A stretch of 64,000 nucleotides of DNA from Ichthyophis bannanicus (taxonomy: Eukaryota; Chordata; Amphibia; Gymnophiona; Ichthyophiidae), in assembly GCA_033557465.1 (NCBI GenBank), contig CM066035.1:918912235-918976234 (forward strand), written 5' to 3'. The position numbers were made by a program, and so were the translations under genes. Below are positions 63,410 to 64,000 of this stretch, one piece after another (position 1 is the stretch's first letter; each line of letters opens with the position of its first letter). The notes under the pieces are model-generated. The model ran no database searches. It worked only from the letters and a program-made list of their open reading frames with translations, and had not been told where the DNA came from.

Positions 63410-63530
63410 GGCTAGTGGCTCCCAACCCAGTCCTCAAGGATTCTGAAGGAAGATCAATAAGACCGAGGCAGTGCATGCTCCTTGTGCATATTCTGAAAGG
63501 CTGACTGGCTGGGTTGAGAACCAGTAGTGC
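63410..63530. repeat. palindromic MITE-like fragment
   Basis: Left part CCCAACCCAGTCCTCAAGGA and right part GACTGGCTGGGTTGAGAACC are imperfect inverted repeats around TGCATGCTCCTTGTGCATAT. It resembles a widespread vertebrate interspersed repeat but cannot be named. Confidence 0.45.
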
Positions 63531-63840
63531 AGAGGACACATTGATGGTCTGAGAACTAGGAGATCAGTGTTCAGTCTTATTCTGCCACCGAAACATATTG
63601 TGATGGACAAATCTATTTGTCAAATTGTGCTAAAGTAAGTTGCTGCATATTAATATGTCTTCTTAGCCACTAGATCTCCATCAATCTCAATACGGCCTAG
63701 TGACTAGCAAATGGCATTAACAGAGTAATGACGTGATAAATAGGCCCCTTGTACTTCACTAAACATGAGACTTATATTCCCCTAAGCACCACCAGCTCCC
63801 TTCATTGCACATGAAGCTTATCGTCCCCTAAAACAGAGAG

Positions 63841-64000
63841 TCATAAGAACTGCCATACACCATCAGCCCAATAGTCCATCAAGCCCAGTATCCTGTTTCC
63901 AACAGTGGCCAATCCAGGTCACAAGTACCTGGCAGGTTCCAAAAAGGTAGACAGATTCCATGCTGCTTATCCCACTTTTATAATGGTTTATGGACTTTTC
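63841..64000 (-). repeat. CR1 LINE 3' end, running off the window
   Basis: TCATAAGAACTGCCATAC...CATCAAGCCCAGTATCCTGTTTCC...CAATCCAGGTCACAAGTACCTGGCA, then TATAATGGTTTATGGACTTTT, as at 31,727-31,920. It continues past 64,000. Confidence 0.8.

Noticed and set aside
1..64000. CRISPR arrays, tRNA or rRNA genes, bacterial operons
   Set aside because: None present. The tRNA-like A and B boxes belong to SINEs, and the tandem repeats lack regular spacers.

Overview
This is vertebrate nuclear DNA with no prokaryotic or organellar feature. The mix of retroelements suggests an amphibian with a large genome. It includes DIRS-type tyrosine-recombinase retrotransposons, a Penelope-like element with a GIY-YIG domain, several L2-clade LINEs, a CR1 LINE with an esterase-type ORF1, an L1/Tx1-like LINE, a Ty3/gypsy (Gmr1-like) LTR element and hAT elements. 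The CR1 3' end (31.7, 4.8 and 63.8 kb) resembles, from memory, a repeat that is very common in caecilians. I could not test the species call.

Only one host gene is supported. It lies on the minus strand at 57,457-62,920. Five exons (62920-62754, 60294-60149, 58863-58786, 58530-58386, 57751-57457) have matching splice phases and encode the last 276 residues of a BCOR-family corepressor: ankyrin repeats followed by the PCGF1-binding PUFD domain. The upstream exons lie beyond 64 kb. The likely 3'UTR runs down to about 56.3 kb. The introns hold SINEs, a decayed hAT MITE and LINE tails.

The stretch from about 5.1 to 55.1 kb is almost solid transposon, and the insertion order can be read from target-site duplications (TSDs). 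DIRS-A (5.14-16.02 kb) contains a Penelope-like element (7463-10469, 12-bp TSD) and a nearly complete L2 LINE (10918-15988, 6-bp TSD). DIRS-B (16.02-23.15 kb) abuts it and carries a 2.4-kb hAT element (8-bp TSD). An L2 LINE (23.15-31.72 kb) is split by a young LTR element (24693-30532, 4-bp TSD) that codes for gag, protease and integrase but no reverse transcriptase. A CR1 LINE (31.73-36.8 kb, minus) holds a small L2 tail. DIRS-C (36.84-55.07 kb) still has both inverted termini and the internal complementary region. Inside it lie an L1/Tx1-like LINE (38936-48480, 15-bp TSD) that is itself split by a near-full-length L2 (39860-43288, minus), a 3.2-kb hAT element (49865-53083, 8-bp TSD) and a 348-bp hAT MITE (54270-54617, 8-bp TSD).

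The first 5 kb is older debris: L2 and CR1 ends, a perfectly flanked hAT MITE, a possible Harbinger-like element and a Penelope remnant with inverted ends. The clearest unusual items are the RT-less LTR element with near-identical LTRs and an LTR-borne ORF, the two hAT elements that each end in a minisatellite plus a large hairpin, a hammerhead-ribozyme-like motif in the Penelope element, and a BCOR C-terminus more divergent than expected.
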